Shown: in pieces, positions 51,405 to 60,717 of the stretch
How positions within the stretch are numbered: position 1 is the first letter of the stretch
How the letters are laid out: the number at the start of each line of letters is the position of its first letter
NCBI RefSeq assembly: GCF_014647415.1
Contig: NZ_BMPD01000002.1
Coordinates: 1 to 64,000 of the forward strand
Source of the DNA: Haloarcula sebkhae
GTDB lineage: Archaea > Halobacteriota > Halobacteria > Halobacteriales > Haloarculaceae
Direction: 5' to 3'
DNA length: 64,000 nucleotides
Position numbers and translations under genes: made by a program
The notes under the pieces: generated by a model
Seen by the model: the letters and a program-made list of their open reading frames with translations, nothing else
Database searches by the model: none
Told to the model about the DNA's origin: nothing

Positions 51405-52004
51405 CTAGTTCCCGGGCAGAATGTCCCCAAGCGCAGCGCCGATCGCCATCGGAACGAACGCCACGGCACAGATGCAGGCCGATTCGTAGACGACTGCGGG
51501 GTCCGTTGACCACTCAACCAGCCCCCAGCCCGTAAGCAGGGCGATGGAGACGACCAGCGCCGTTCCGGTGACGCCGACGAGTCGCCGGGGAATCAGCCCG
51601 AAAATCGGGTTTGCCACCCGTACGTCCTGAAACTCGGCCACGTACAGAATCGAGATGACCAGCCCGATGGCGATGACGATAGTCGCCGCAAGATACAGCG
51701 GGTGCTGGGCGATGTGACGGCCGGCGTCGACCGTTCCGCCCTCGACAGCCATCGGAATCCCGAACAACAGCGAGCCCAGCAGCGCCTCCGCGAGGTCGGA
51801 CCGTCCGAAGCCCCAGACGACCCGGCCGAAGGTCGCAGGCTCGTGGTCCTGTGAGTCTGCGGCCGCGCGCATTGCGTCCCGGACCTGCTGGCGCTCGTCC
51901 TCTGAGTCGACGAGCTGTTCCAGTTCTTGGAGTTCGTCGAATAGATTCGCGAACTCATCGTCCTCTGCGTCTAGTTCGGCCGGAGGGCGGTTTGACTGGC
52001 TCAT
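51405..52004 (-). CDS. DUF2391 family membrane protein
   Basis: A 199-aa protein: a cytoplasmic coiled-coil-like acidic N-terminus (about 10-60, FDELQELEQLVDSEDER) and four or five hydrophobic helices (about 72-195). DUF2391 proteins are putative integral membrane proteins with unknown function. Its start overlaps the upstream dehydrogenase-like gene by four bases, so they are coupled. Confidence 0.78.
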   Translation of the reverse strand: MSQSNRPPAELDAEDDEFANLFDELQELEQLVDSEDERQQVRDAMRAAADSQDHEPATFGRVVWGFGRSDLAEALLGSLLFGIPMAVEGGTVDAGRHIAQHPLYLAATIVIAIGLVISILYVAEFQDVRVANPIFGLIPRRLVGVTGTALVVSIALLTGWGLVEWSTDPAVVYESACICAVAFVPMAIGAALGDILPGN

Positions 52005-52873
52005 CTGAGATCAGGGTCGCTGTCTCGCGTTGGTACGTCCGGGTCCGGGTCGGCCCCGGTCGTCGGCTCGCTGTCCTCCCAGATGTAGAACCCCTCGCCG
52101 GTGACTGCGCCGCGTTGCCCGTCTGCGACCTTCTGTCTGAGCAGCGCCGGGGGTTCGAACCGCTCGTCGAGCCGCTCAGCGAGGTCTTCGAGCGCTGTGA
52201 GCACTGTTTTCAGCCCATGCCGGTCGGCGCGGACGAGCGGCCCGTCGCGGTCCGACGCCCCGCGCTTGAAGGTCCGGTCGATATCACGAACCCCGGCGAC
52301 GCCGTCCTCGACCATCCGGACCGCCTCGGCGATGGTAGCGAGTTCGAGGCGGAGCGCGGCGAACCCCGGCGTGTCGCGCACGACGACTGGCGACGCGTCC
52401 AGACTCTCCACGAAGTCCGTGACTCGGTCACGGGTCACTGCCGTCGTCTGCTCGGCGATGACGACCTCGACGATAGCCCCGTTCGGCGGATCGACGAGGT
52501 TGAGGCCGACCGCGCGGTCCGGGCTCCGGAGGCCAGTCGCGACGGCAGTCACCGACAGTGACGTGTCGCTGACAGCGATGAGCGTCTCCCCCTTGACCAT
52601 CGTCTCAGTTTCGGCGACTACCTCTCGATGGCCGTCCGTCTCACCAGCGGTCGCGTCGATGATGATATCGCTGCCGCTGACGGCGCTTTCGAGCCCGGTG
52701 GTTCCGTCGATACTGGCCGAGACATCCCCGTTGAGTGCGCGCCGAACCTCGTCGACTCGGTCCATCACGGCCGTCGCATCCGTTCCCCGAAGACGCACTT
52801 CGTGGCCCACACGGACACATCGCTGTGCGATATCCCGCCCCCGCTGTCCGGTTCCGAGTACGGCCACAATCAT
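52001..52873 (-). CDS. 3-hydroxyacyl-CoA dehydrogenase family protein, catalytic His missing
   Basis: A 290-aa NAD-binding protein with the Rossmann motif VLGTGQRGRDIAQRC (about 4-18) and the C-terminal helical domain (about 185-265; GEGFYIWED at its end). In active enzymes the segment following the Rossmann fold reads GxHFFNPxxxxxLVE; here it is GLNLVDPPNGAIVEVV, so the His is an Asn. Activity on hydroxyacyl-CoA is doubtful. It overlaps the DUF2391 gene and may have a regulatory role. Confidence 0.78.
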   Translation of the reverse strand: MIVAVLGTGQRGRDIAQRCVRVGHEVRLRGTDATAVMDRVDEVRRALNGDVSASIDGTTGLESAVSGSDIIIDATAGETDGHREVVAETETMVKGETLIAVSDTSLSVTAVATGLRSPDRAVGLNLVDPPNGAIVEVVIAEQTTAVTRDRVTDFVESLDASPVVVRDTPGFAALRLELATIAEAVRMVEDGVAGVRDIDRTFKRGASDRDGPLVRADRHGLKTVLTALEDLAERLDERFEPPALLRQKVADGQRGAVTGEGFYIWEDSEPTTGADPDPDVPTRDSDPDLR

Positions 52874-53017
52874 GACAGTACCACCGCACTCCCGGCGTTA
52901 ATCCTTTACGCCGGGACCTGTCCCGGTCTTCTCACCGGGCCGAACCGCTTGTGGGCTGGACAGGGCAACTGGAGCAGCGGCAGTACGCTTTTTTCGACAC
53001 CGGCTGTACCGCCGAGT

Positions 53018-53986
53018 ATGGATATCGGCGTACTGACAGTCCCGCTGGGCGGACAGTCACTCGATGAGGCACTGGCGTATCTCAGCGACATAGGCGTCGA
53101 TGCGGTCGAACTGGGGTGTGGCGGCTTCCCCGGCGACGACCACCTCGACCGGCAGGCGTATCTCGACGACGAGGAGAAACAGGCTGAACTTGAGACGCTT
53201 TTAGACGAACACGACCTCCGGGTGAGCGCGCTGGCGACACACAACAATCCGCTTCACCCGGACGACGAGCGCGCCGCAGAGGCCGACCGTGAACTCCGGG
53301 AAGCGATCCGGTTGGCCGACCAGCTCGACGTGAACACCGTCACGGGGTTTTCGGGGCTGCCCGCCGGCGGACCTGACGACGAGGTCCCGAACTGGATCAC
53401 CGCTCCGTGGCCGACTGAACACGCCGACGCTCACGAGTACCAGTGGCGCGTCGCCGACGAGTACTGGTCGGACCTCGCGGCCCACGCGGGCGCACACGAC
53501 ATCGATGTCGCCATCGAAATGCATCCCAACATGCTGGTGTACGAACCGCGCGGCCTGCTGGAACTGCGCAGCCGGACGAACGACCGCATCGGCGCGAACT
53601 TCGATCCGTCGCATCTGTACTGGCAGGGCATCGACGTGACCGAGGCCATCCGACTGCTCGGTGAACACGACGCCATCCACCACTTCCATGCCAAGGACAC
53701 GAAAGTGTACGAGTCAAACGCCCGCGAGAAGGGCGTACTGGACACCGCGCCGTACACGGACGAGGCGGACCGGTCGTGGCTGTTCCGCTCCATCGGCTAC
53801 GGCCACGACGAGTCCCACTGGAAAGACGTGGTGTCGACGCTGCGGATGGTCGGCTACGACGGCGCGCTCTCTATCGAACACGAGGACTCGCTGACCAGTG
53901 CACGTGAGGGGCTGGAGAAAGCGGTCGACGTGCTCGACCGCGCCGTCTTCGAGACCCAGCCCGGCGACGCATACTGGGCTGAGTGA
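53018..53986 (+). CDS. Sugar phosphate isomerase/epimerase (xylose isomerase-like TIM barrel)
   Basis: A 322-aa metal-dependent barrel starting MDIGVLTVPLGGQSLDEAL. Probable metal ligands are Glu in DVAIEMHP (about 165-172), Asp/His in NFDPSHLYW, His in HHFHAKDTK and Glu in LSIEHEDS. Such enzymes act on keto sugars, inositols or their phosphates. The Gfo/Idh/MocA oxidoreductase 1.5 kb away is a likely pathway partner. The ORF is open far upstream, but the ATG at 53018 gives the family start. Confidence 0.87.
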   Translation: MDIGVLTVPLGGQSLDEALAYLSDIGVDAVELGCGGFPGDDHLDRQAYLDDEEKQAELETLLDEHDLRVSALATHNNPLHPDDERAAEADRELREAIRLADQLDVNTVTGFSGLPAGGPDDEVPNWITAPWPTEHADAHEYQWRVADEYWSDLAAHAGAHDIDVAIEMHPNMLVYEPRGLLELRSRTNDRIGANFDPSHLYWQGIDVTEAIRLLGEHDAIHHFHAKDTKVYESNAREKGVLDTAPYTDEADRSWLFRSIGYGHDESHWKDVVSTLRMVGYDGALSIEHEDSLTSAREGLEKAVDVLDRAVFETQPGDAYWAE

Positions 53987-54024
53987 CCGGTACAACCAAC
54001 GATGCGGCTTTTTCGGGCACATAC

Positions 54025-54034
54025 GCTTATATAG
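54025..54034 (+). promoter_or_regulatory. TATA box for the AIM24-like gene
   Basis: GCTTATATAG lies 47-56 bases before the ATG at 54081, so the mRNA would have a leader of about 20 bases. Confidence 0.5.
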
Positions 54035-54080
54035 TGTCTACGAGATGTTACGACCGGATTCCCGTATCCAGTGACACGAT

Positions 54081-54794
54081 ATGGACATCGAACTCACACA
54101 CCAGCCCTCGTACACGCACGTCCGCGCTGCCCTCGACAGCGGCGAATCGATACTCGCCGAACCCGGCGCGATGGTCAGCCACTCGTCGACTATCGAAATC
54201 GAAACGACGACGAGCCGGGACGGCCTCCTCAGTTCCGCGAAGTCGATGCTGGGCGGTGAGTCACTGCTCGCAAACGAGTTCACTGCCAAGGGCGGCTCCG
54301 GAACGGTAACCCTCGCGCCACCGACACCCGGCGACGTCCATCATCACGAACTCACCGGCGAGACGCTGTACGCCGTCGACGGGGCGTTCCTCGCGTCCGA
54401 CCCCGGCATCGACATCGACTCCGAGTTCGGCGGTATCAAGTCGATGCTGGCTGGCGCGAGCATCACGCCGCTGGCGCTGAAAGGGACTGGGAACGTCCTC
54501 ATTGAGGCTTTCGGCGGGTTGGAGACCGTCGAACTCGACGCCGGCGAGTCCTATACAATCGACAACGACCACGTCGTCGCCTGGGAGGACTCAGTCAACT
54601 TTGACGCCCGCCGCGTCGGCGGACTGAAGTCGACGCTGCTCAGTGGGGAGGGTCTCGTGATGGACTTCACCGGCCCCGGAACGGTCTGGTACCAGACGCG
54701 CGGCCTCGCCTCCTTCACCTCGGCCATCGCGGACGCGCTGCCCGGAACAGGTGACAACGGCGGTAATTCGTCCGGTCTGGACGACTTCATCTGA
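54081..54794 (+). CDS. AIM24/TIGR00266 family protein
   Basis: A 237-aa beta-rich protein. FLASDPGIDIDSEFGG, LKGTGNVLIEAFGG (about 132-145), and the C-terminal GLVMDFTGPGTVWYQTRG are family hallmarks. The fold is a trio of beta-prism-like repeats and the family is related to a yeast mitochondrial protein. Biochemical role is unknown. The tail is Gly/Asn/Ser-rich. Stands alone. Confidence 0.87.
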   Translation: MDIELTHQPSYTHVRAALDSGESILAEPGAMVSHSSTIEIETTTSRDGLLSSAKSMLGGESLLANEFTAKGGSGTVTLAPPTPGDVHHHELTGETLYAVDGAFLASDPGIDIDSEFGGIKSMLAGASITPLALKGTGNVLIEAFGGLETVELDAGESYTIDNDHVVAWEDSVNFDARRVGGLKSTLLSGEGLVMDFTGPGTVWYQTRGLASFTSAIADALPGTGDNGGNSSGLDDFI

Positions 54795-54827
54795 ACCTGT
54801 CGGGAATCCGCCGGAAAACAGCCGCGT

Positions 54828-55208
54828 TCAGGAAAGCGCTTGCGTGATGTCCGTCGACGACACCATGCCGACGTAATCCTGGTGTTCGTCGATGACCGGG
54901 AGGTGCTTGATGTCGTAGGTCGTCATCATCGCGGCGGCCTCGCCCAGTTCCAGTGAGGTCGTCACCCGCTCAACTGGAGCCGTCATCACGTCGCCAACGG
55001 TCGCCGACGAGAGGTCCTTCCCGGTCGCGACGGCATCGACAATGTCGGTGGTAGTGATGATGCCCGCCTCTGCCCCCGGCACGAAGATGCCGTTGATGTT
55101 CTGCGCTTGCATCTGCGTCGCGGCCGCTTTGACGGTTTCGTCAGCAGAAATCGTCTCTAACGGCGTCGACATGATATCCTCGATACGAACGGTCGTTTCA
55201 GTGGCCAT
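54828..55208 (-). CDS. CBS domain pair protein
   Basis: A 126-aa protein made of two CBS domains (about 8-60 and 70-126), with MSTPLETISADETVKAAA and VMTAPVERVTTSLELGEAA. CBS pairs bind adenosyl nucleotides and serve as energy or ligand sensors. No catalytic domain is fused, so it presumably regulates another protein. Divergent from the duplicated oxidoreductase leader. Confidence 0.9.
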   Translation of the reverse strand: MATETTVRIEDIMSTPLETISADETVKAAATQMQAQNINGIFVPGAEAGIITTTDIVDAVATGKDLSSATVGDVMTAPVERVTTSLELGEAAAMMTTYDIKHLPVIDEHQDYVGMVSSTDITQALS

Positions 55209-55310
55209 GCAGGAGCAACGCGCGCATCCGGTTTCGTCTTTTCCCTCGCGGCGGCCCGCTCTCCTGCCGTCACCATGAGCATTATCTCGGCCCCGAGTGA
55301 ACAGCCGGGT

Positions 55311-55460
55311 ATGACCCTCGATATCGGCATGCTCGGCTACCGCTTCACGGCCACCTTTTTATCGTTCGGATGGCCTTCGGCCACCACTCACGATAAAAAC
55401 GTGGGCGAAAAAGGTCGCTCACTCACTGCGTTCGTTCGCGATAGTGAGGTAATAGCATGA
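55311..55460 (+). pseudogene. Partial 5' duplicate of the Gfo/Idh/MocA gene acting as leader ORF
   Basis: Bases 55311-55347 repeat the first 37 bases of the gene at 55457 with one mismatch. The reading frame then enters unrelated sequence and gives a 49-aa product starting MTLDIGMLGYRFT, stopping at 55460. The stop overlaps the ATG of the intact copy (ATGA), so it may couple translation. It probably resulted from an insertion with target duplication. A CATTATCTC element about 30 bases before 55311 could be the original promoter. Confidence 0.7.
55348..55456. mobile_element. Inserted segment of 109 bases with inverted repeat
   Basis: The segment between the duplicated 37-bp copies contains a 14-bp inverted repeat with one mismatch, CCACCTTTTTATCG at 55351-55364 and CGATAAAAACGTGG at 55391-55404. 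Near the end CTCACT and AGTGAG flank a short hairpin. It resembles a miniature non-coding element, but I cannot assign it to a family, and 37 bases is long for a target duplication. Confidence 0.4.
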
Positions 55461-56566
55461 CTCTCGATATCGGCATGCTCGGCTACCGCTTCATGGGCAA
55501 GGCCCACGCGAACGCGCTGGACCGCTTGCCCATGTTCTTCCCCGAAGCGCCCGCGGTCAACAAGGACGTGCTCGTCGGCCGCGACGAGGACGCGCTGGCA
55601 GACGCAGCCGACCAGTTCGGCTTCGACCGGACAGCGACGGACTGGCGGGCTATCGTCGACGAGGTGGACGTGTTCTACAACCTCGGCCCGAACCACGTCC
55701 ATGCCGAGCCGTCCATCGCGGCCCTGGAGGCCGGCACGCCGACGTTCTGTGAGAAACCGCTTGCGCCCACGCTCGATACGGCTGAGGAAATGGCCGAGGC
55801 CGCTGCTGATGCTGACGTGCCTGCAGGTGCGGCGTTCAACTATCGGTTCGTCCCGGCCATCCAGTACGCGAAGGGGCTCATTGACGACGGCGTCCTCGGA
55901 GAGATTCATCACTTCCGCGGCCAGTACCTCCAAGACTGGCTGGTCGACCCCGACGCCCCGTGGTCATGGCGCAATGACGAGGAGATGGCTGGTAGTGGAG
56001 CGCTCGGCGACCTCGGGTCGCACACGGTCGACCTGGCTCGGTTCCTGCTCGGCGACGCCGCCGGCGAGATAACCGACGTGAGCGGCCACCTCCGGACGTT
56101 CACGGAGGAGCGACCTGTAGAAGGGAGCGACGAGACACGTCCGGTGACCGTCGACGATGCCTACAGCGCTCAGGTAGCGTTCGACAGCGGCGCGATGGGA
56201 ACGCTCGAAGCGTCACGGGTCGCAAATGGCCACAAGAACGCCCACACCATCGAAATCGAGGGGTCGAAGGGCGCGCTCAAGTTCGACCTCGAACGGCTGA
56301 ACGAACTGCAGGTGCTCACCGAGGGTGACCGCGGCTTCCAGCAGGTGCTCGTCACGGACGCGGACGACCCCTACGTCGACCACTGGTGGCCCCCCGGCCA
56401 CGTCATCGGCTGGGAACATACGTTCGTCCACGAGAACTACGAGTTCCTCTCGGCCGTGGCAGACGGCGGCGAACAGGGGCCGTCCTTCGCTGACGGCCTC
56501 GCCGCACAGCGGGTCCTCGACGCTATCGAGCGAAGCGACGCCCGCGGCGAGTGGGTCAGCCTGTAG
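55457..56566 (+). CDS. Gfo/Idh/MocA family oxidoreductase
   Basis: A 369-aa NAD(P)-dependent sugar or cyclitol dehydrogenase. N-terminal Rossmann sequence GMLGYRFMGKAHANAL (about 6-21), the EKPLAPTL motif (about 99-106; EKP Lys is catalytic), and GDLGSHTVDLARFLLG in the C-terminal domain are typical. Start at 55457 gives the complete domain; the preceding 5' duplicate ends on this ATG. Likely works with the isomerase-like gene at 53018. Confidence 0.9.
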   Translation: MTLDIGMLGYRFMGKAHANALDRLPMFFPEAPAVNKDVLVGRDEDALADAADQFGFDRTATDWRAIVDEVDVFYNLGPNHVHAEPSIAALEAGTPTFCEKPLAPTLDTAEEMAEAAADADVPAGAAFNYRFVPAIQYAKGLIDDGVLGEIHHFRGQYLQDWLVDPDAPWSWRNDEEMAGSGALGDLGSHTVDLARFLLGDAAGEITDVSGHLRTFTEERPVEGSDETRPVTVDDAYSAQVAFDSGAMGTLEASRVANGHKNAHTIEIEGSKGALKFDLERLNELQVLTEGDRGFQQVLVTDADDPYVDHWWPPGHVIGWEHTFVHENYEFLSAVADGGEQGPSFADGLAAQRVLDAIERSDARGEWVSL

Positions 56567-56613
56567 GGTCGCGAACCGAAACCCCCTTTCGGCGGCCACT
56601 GGTAGGGGCTGGC

Positions 56614-57795
56614 ATGCTCTCTATCGCGCTGGCCGGGAAACCGAACGCCGGCAAGTCTACTTTCTACAAGGCGGCGACGATGGCCGACGTGGACGTGGGG
56701 AACTACCCATTCACGACCATCGACGCCAACCGCGGGGTCAGCCACGTCCGAACGGACTGCCCCTGTCTCGACCGGGAGGAGCGCTGTGGCGACGACAACT
56801 GCCGAGACGGCAAGCGCTACGTCCCCGTGGAACTCATCGACGTGGCCGGCCTTGTTCCCGGCGCACACGAAGGACGAGGCCTCGGGAACCAGTTCCTCGA
56901 CGAGCTGTCGACCGCCGACGTGATTCTCAACGTCGTCGACGCCTCTGGCGGGACTGACGCCGAGGGCGAACCCGTTGAGGTCGGCGAACACGACCCTGTC
57001 GAGGATGTCCACTTTATCGAGGAGGAGATGGACCTGTGGCTCGCCAGCATCGTCGAGCGCAACTGGGAGTCAATCGAACGCCAGTCCCGGTCGCCGGACT
57101 TCAAGCTCGACGAATCGCTCGTGGATATGCTGGCCGGCGTCGGGGCCTCCGAACTCGACGTGGCGCGGACACTGCGGGACCTGGAGTATCCCGAGGACCC
57201 CATCGCCTGGACCGACGAGCACCGCGAGGCGCTGGCGACGGAGATCCGCCAGCGGACGAAGCCCCTCGTCGTCGTCGCGAACAAGGCCGACATCGCCCCG
57301 GAGGGGAACATCGAAGCCCTGCAGGAAGCCGCAGACGTGGTCGTGCCCGCGACAGCCGACGGTGAACTCGCGCTGCGCAACGCCGCGCAGGCCGGGGTCA
57401 TCGACTACGACCCGGGCGACCCGGACTTCGACATCGTCGGCGACGTGAGCGACCAGCAACGGGAGGGGCTGAACCGCATCCGTGACGTGATGGACGAGTG
57501 GGGCGGCACCGGCGTTCAGGGCTCCCTTGACACTGCTGTCTACGACCTGCTCGACCATCTGACGGCTTACCCCGTCCAGAACGAAACACACTGGACCGAC
57601 GGGCAGGAGAACGTCCTCCCCGACGCGTTCTTGCTACGGCAGGGTGCGACGCCCAAGGACCTCGCCTATGCCGTCCACTCGGACATCGGCGACGGCTACA
57701 TCCACGCCGTCGATGCCCGTGAGAACCGGCGTATCAGCGACGAGACGGAACTCGAAGAGGGAGCGGTCATCAAAATCGTCAGCGACGCGAACTGA
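56614..57795 (+). CDS. ychF: OBG-type ATPase/GTPase YchF
   Basis: A 393-aa P-loop protein. G1 is GKPNAGKST (about 8-16), G2 around [10 protein letters not shown]3 [16 protein letters not shown] (about 71-86), G4 NKAD (about 226-229). A TGS domain forms the C-terminus (about 310-393; [16 protein letters not shown]). YchF proteins bind ribosomes and prefer ATP. The first ATG after a possible upstream extension is used. Confidence 0.93.
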   Translation: MLSIALAGKPNAGKSTFYKAATMADVDVGNYPFTTIDANRGVSHVRTDCPCLDREERCGDDNCRDGKRYVPVELIDVAGLVPGAHEGRGLGNQFLDELSTADVILNVVDASGGTDAEGEPVEVGEHDPVEDVHFIEEEMDLWLASIVERNWESIERQSRSPDFKLDESLVDMLAGVGASELDVARTLRDLEYPEDPIAWTDEHREALATEIRQRTKPLVVVANKADIAPEGNIEALQEAADVVVPATADGELALRNAAQAGVIDYDPGDPDFDIVGDVSDQQREGLNRIRDVMDEWGGTGVQGSLDTAVYDLLDHLTAYPVQNETHWTDGQENVLPDAFLLRQGATPKDLAYAVHSDIGDGYIHAVDARENRRISDETELEEGAVIKIVSDAN

Positions 57796-57833
57796 GTACA
57801 CGCGGACGGCGTTTCAACCGCCTTCTCAGCTAC

Positions 57834-58760
57834 CTATTTCGGCAGCAAATCCTGTAGTGTTGCCCGTATATCCTCGCTCCCGGGACTCTGTGGGACCTGC
57901 CCGAGCACGTCCCGGCCGAGTCGCTCCGTCGCCGCGCCGACTGCAAGCCTGTCCAAGAGCGCACCGTATTTCAGCGCCAATCGCGGCGACACGTCGAACA
58001 GCAGGTCGCGCTTTCCGATGAGCGAGTGGGTTATCGACAGGACTTCGACAGCGTTGTCGACGTACTGCTGTCTGGCGTCGTCGTCACCGTAGCCAGCCAG
58101 CGCCGCCAGCAGGAACTGCTCCAGTTCGGCCTCGCGATCGTGGAGCGCCGGCGGGTCCGGGAGCACGGTCGTCCCGTCGGGCCGTTCCGGGAGCATACTC
58201 CGGCGCGGCGCATACGAGAGGACAGCACCAGTGCTGGGCGTGGTTGCAGCGGGCAGTGGTACAGCCAGGCGCTTCGAGGGGTTCGTGTCGGTGAAGACGA
58301 CGTGGAAGTTCGCCGGCTCGCCGCGAACCGGCTCGTCCCAGCCGTCAGGGGTATGCGTGTAGCCACGCCGGAGCGCTTCCCGAAGCGTTCGCTGAATCCG
58401 CCCGCCTTCGCCCTGCAGGTCCAGATGGAGCACGACGGGCCTATCGCTGCTTTCGTCGATGAGCGACCATAGGGCCGGGATCGCGTCCGCAGCGCCGGCC
58501 GAAAGTTCGTAGCAGGCCGCGTCTCGTTCTGCGGCCAGCAGTCGGGCGAGCGTGCTGCCGCGCCAGCCGGTCAGGTCGGCCACGTAGAACCACGGGAGCG
58601 TGTGTATCGGGCCGACTGCGGCGTCGCCGGCCGCCGTGTCGATGGTCGGCGGGACCGTTTCGAGATAGCTATCAATAGTCGCTAGTTCGGGGGCGAAATA
58701 TTCGGTCGTCGCCGGGGGGAGGTCGGTTGTTCGGCGACGATGGTCGTCGACTGAAGCCAT
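57834..58760 (-). CDS. Haloarchaeal hypothetical protein (308 aa)
   Basis: An acidic 308-aa protein without membrane segments. It has an N-terminal 70-residue part, a central region with PVVLHLDLQGEGGRI and VFTDTNPSKRL that looks like alternating strands and helices, and a helical C-terminus. I recognise no family or catalytic motif. Its divergent orientation from hisD (212 bases) and convergence with ychF give no clue. Confidence 0.68.
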   Translation of the reverse strand: MASVDDHRRRTTDLPPATTEYFAPELATIDSYLETVPPTIDTAAGDAAVGPIHTLPWFYVADLTGWRGSTLARLLAAERDAACYELSAGAADAIPALWSLIDESSDRPVVLHLDLQGEGGRIQRTLREALRRGYTHTPDGWDEPVRGEPANFHVVFTDTNPSKRLAVPLPAATTPSTGAVLSYAPRRSMLPERPDGTTVLPDPPALHDREAELEQFLLAALAGYGDDDARQQYVDNAVEVLSITHSLIGKRDLLFDVSPRLALKYGALLDRLAVGAATERLGRDVLGQVPQSPGSEDIRATLQDLLPK

Positions 58761-58971
58761 ACCACCTGTAGGCCCGAGTGCCGGAAAACGGTAACGAGGG
58801 AGTGACTGACAGTGAGTCGAGCATTCGCGACTGGCGTGTGCGTCCCGGCAGTTCCCGACTCCGAAGCCACTGCCGGCCGACGAATCGGTACGTCTCTCAC
58901 GTCCTCCAGTTCACTGTCGTTTCTGACCGGCGAAGGGAAACCCGTTTTTTGCCCCGTCCCGAATCAGGCGT

Positions 58972-60243
58972 ATGAACGTACGGACGATAGCCGATCTTGG
59001 TCCCGACGAACGGGCCGCTTTCTTCGACCGCGACGCCGGTGTCGACGCCGTCAGGGACGATGTGCGCGATATTGTCTCGCAGGTTCACGAGGAGGGCGAC
59101 GTGGCGCTGCGGCGCTTCGCTGAGGAGTTCGATGATGTCTCGGTGGGAAACATCGACATCACCGACGCCGCCGAGCGGGCCTACGAGGAAATCGACGACG
59201 ACGTGCGCGAGGCCATTGAGGACGCCGCGGCGAACATCCGCGCGTTCCACAAACGACAGGTCCCTGAGGACTGGCGTGACGACTTCGACGGGCGCGAACT
59301 GGGTCGCCGGTTCCGCCCGCTCGATAGCGCTGGGGTGTACGCTCCCGGTGGCACAGCAGCCTACCCCTCCAGCGCGCTGATGGGCGTCATCCCGGCGAAG
59401 GTCGCCGGCGTCGAGCACGTCGCTGTCGCCACCCCACCAGCCGAGGAAGTCAATCCCGTCACGCTGGCTGCCATCCACGTCGCCGGGGCCGACGCCGTCT
59501 ACCAGGTCGGTGGTGCACAGGCTATCGCGGCACTGGCCTACGGGACAGAGACTGTTAGCTCGACGGACATCGTCGTCGGCCCCGGCAACCGCTGGGTCAC
59601 GGCGGCGAAAGCCGAGGTCCGTGGCGACGCGGCTATCGACTTCTTAGCCGGTCCTTCCGAGGTCATGGTCGTCGCCGACGGCGACGCGGACCCGGAACTG
59701 GTCGCGGCTGACCTCGTCGCACAGGCCGAGCACGACGAGAACGCCTCTGTTGTCGCCGTCACCGACGACGCGGACCTCGCCGAGCAGGTCGTCGACGCCG
59801 TTGACGAGCAGGCTGACGGCCGGGAGCGCGAGGCAGTCATCCGTGCCGCACTGGACAACGACGCGTCCGGCGTGTTGCTTGCCCGATCTATGAGCGAGGC
59901 CGTCCTCTTCGCCGAGGAGTACGCCGCGGAACACCTCTCCATTCAGGCCGCTGACGACGAGTCGCTCCTCGAACGGATTCCCTCCGCTGGGTCCGTGTTC
60001 CTTGGCCCGTACAGCCCCGTTGCGGCCGGCGACTACGCGACCGGGACGAACCACGTCCTGCCGACCGGCGGCAGCGCGCGGGTCTCCGGCGGTCTCTCCG
60101 TGGATACGTTCGTCCGGTCGACGACGGTCCAGCGCCTCTCCGAGGACTCGCTAGACGATATTTCGGACACGATCACGACCCTCGCTGAAGCCGAAGGGCT
60201 GGAGGCTCACGCCGAGAGTGTCCGTAAGCGATTCGAGGAGTAA
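58972..60243 (+). CDS. hisD: Histidinol dehydrogenase
   Basis: A 423-aa zinc enzyme catalysing the last two steps of histidine synthesis. Typical sequences: PGGTAAYPSSALMGVIPAKV (about 125-144), VGPGNRWVTAAKAEVRG, GPSEVMVVADG, and the catalytic EYAAEHLSIQ with Glu-His. Length is as for other archaeal HisD. A T-rich element about 25 bases before the ATG may serve as the promoter. No other his gene is nearby. Confidence 0.95.
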   Translation: MNVRTIADLGPDERAAFFDRDAGVDAVRDDVRDIVSQVHEEGDVALRRFAEEFDDVSVGNIDITDAAERAYEEIDDDVREAIEDAAANIRAFHKRQVPEDWRDDFDGRELGRRFRPLDSAGVYAPGGTAAYPSSALMGVIPAKVAGVEHVAVATPPAEEVNPVTLAAIHVAGADAVYQVGGAQAIAALAYGTETVSSTDIVVGPGNRWVTAAKAEVRGDAAIDFLAGPSEVMVVADGDADPELVAADLVAQAEHDENASVVAVTDDADLAEQVVDAVDEQADGREREAVIRAALDNDASGVLLARSMSEAVLFAEEYAAEHLSIQAADDESLLERIPSAGSVFLGPYSPVAAGDYATGTNHVLPTGGSARVSGGLSVDTFVRSTTVQRLSEDSLDDISDTITTLAEAEGLEAHAESVRKRFEE

Positions 60244-60342
60244 TGCGGTCTCCGGGGCTTTCCTGCCGAGCAACGCAGACGTATTTTTCCGAACTGTCCC
60301 ACCGGCGTCACTGTTAACACGTTCGGGCGTCCACGTAAGTGT

Positions 60343-60717
60343 ATGAGCAGCACAGCGGACGACGGCGATCCGAACCTCGGGGGCGAGGACGTAGCCGTCA
60401 CCGAGCAGGCAGCGGGAGAGGCACTGGACCTCCTCGAAAGCGAGGGAATGGACGTCGAAGAATCTGGGCTCCGTCTGTACGTCCAGCAGGGCGGCTGTGC
60501 CGGACTCTCATACGGGATGCGGTTCGAACACGAACCGGAAGAAGACGACGAGGTGTTCGAGCGCAACGGCTTGCGCGTGTTCGTCGACGACGCCAGCATC
60601 GACTACATCGAGGGGTCGGTACTGGACTACGAGGGCGGCCTGCAGGGGGCCGGGTTCCACGTCCAGAACCCGAACGTGGTCAGCGAATGCGGCTGTGGCG
60701 AGTCCTTCCGGACGTAG
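60343..60717 (+). CDS. HesB/IscA family iron-sulfur assembly protein
   Basis: A 124-aa A-type carrier. The three conserved Cys are present: one in GGCAGLSYGM (about 50-59) and two in the C-terminal CGCGESF. An acidic N-terminal extension of about 18 residues is typical of halophiles. It would carry Fe-S clusters or iron to target proteins. Its stop abuts the convergent dodecin gene. Confidence 0.92.
   Translation: MSSTADDGDPNLGGEDVAVTEQAAGEALDLLESEGMDVEESGLRLYVQQGGCAGLSYGMRFEHEPEEDDEVFERNGLRVFVDDASIDYIEGSVLDYEGGLQGAGFHVQNPNVVSECGCGESFRT

Noticed and set aside
52628-53017. 130-codon extension of the TIM-barrel gene into the opposite dehydrogenase gene
   Set aside because: The family start is at 53018; upstream residues are antisense to a real gene.
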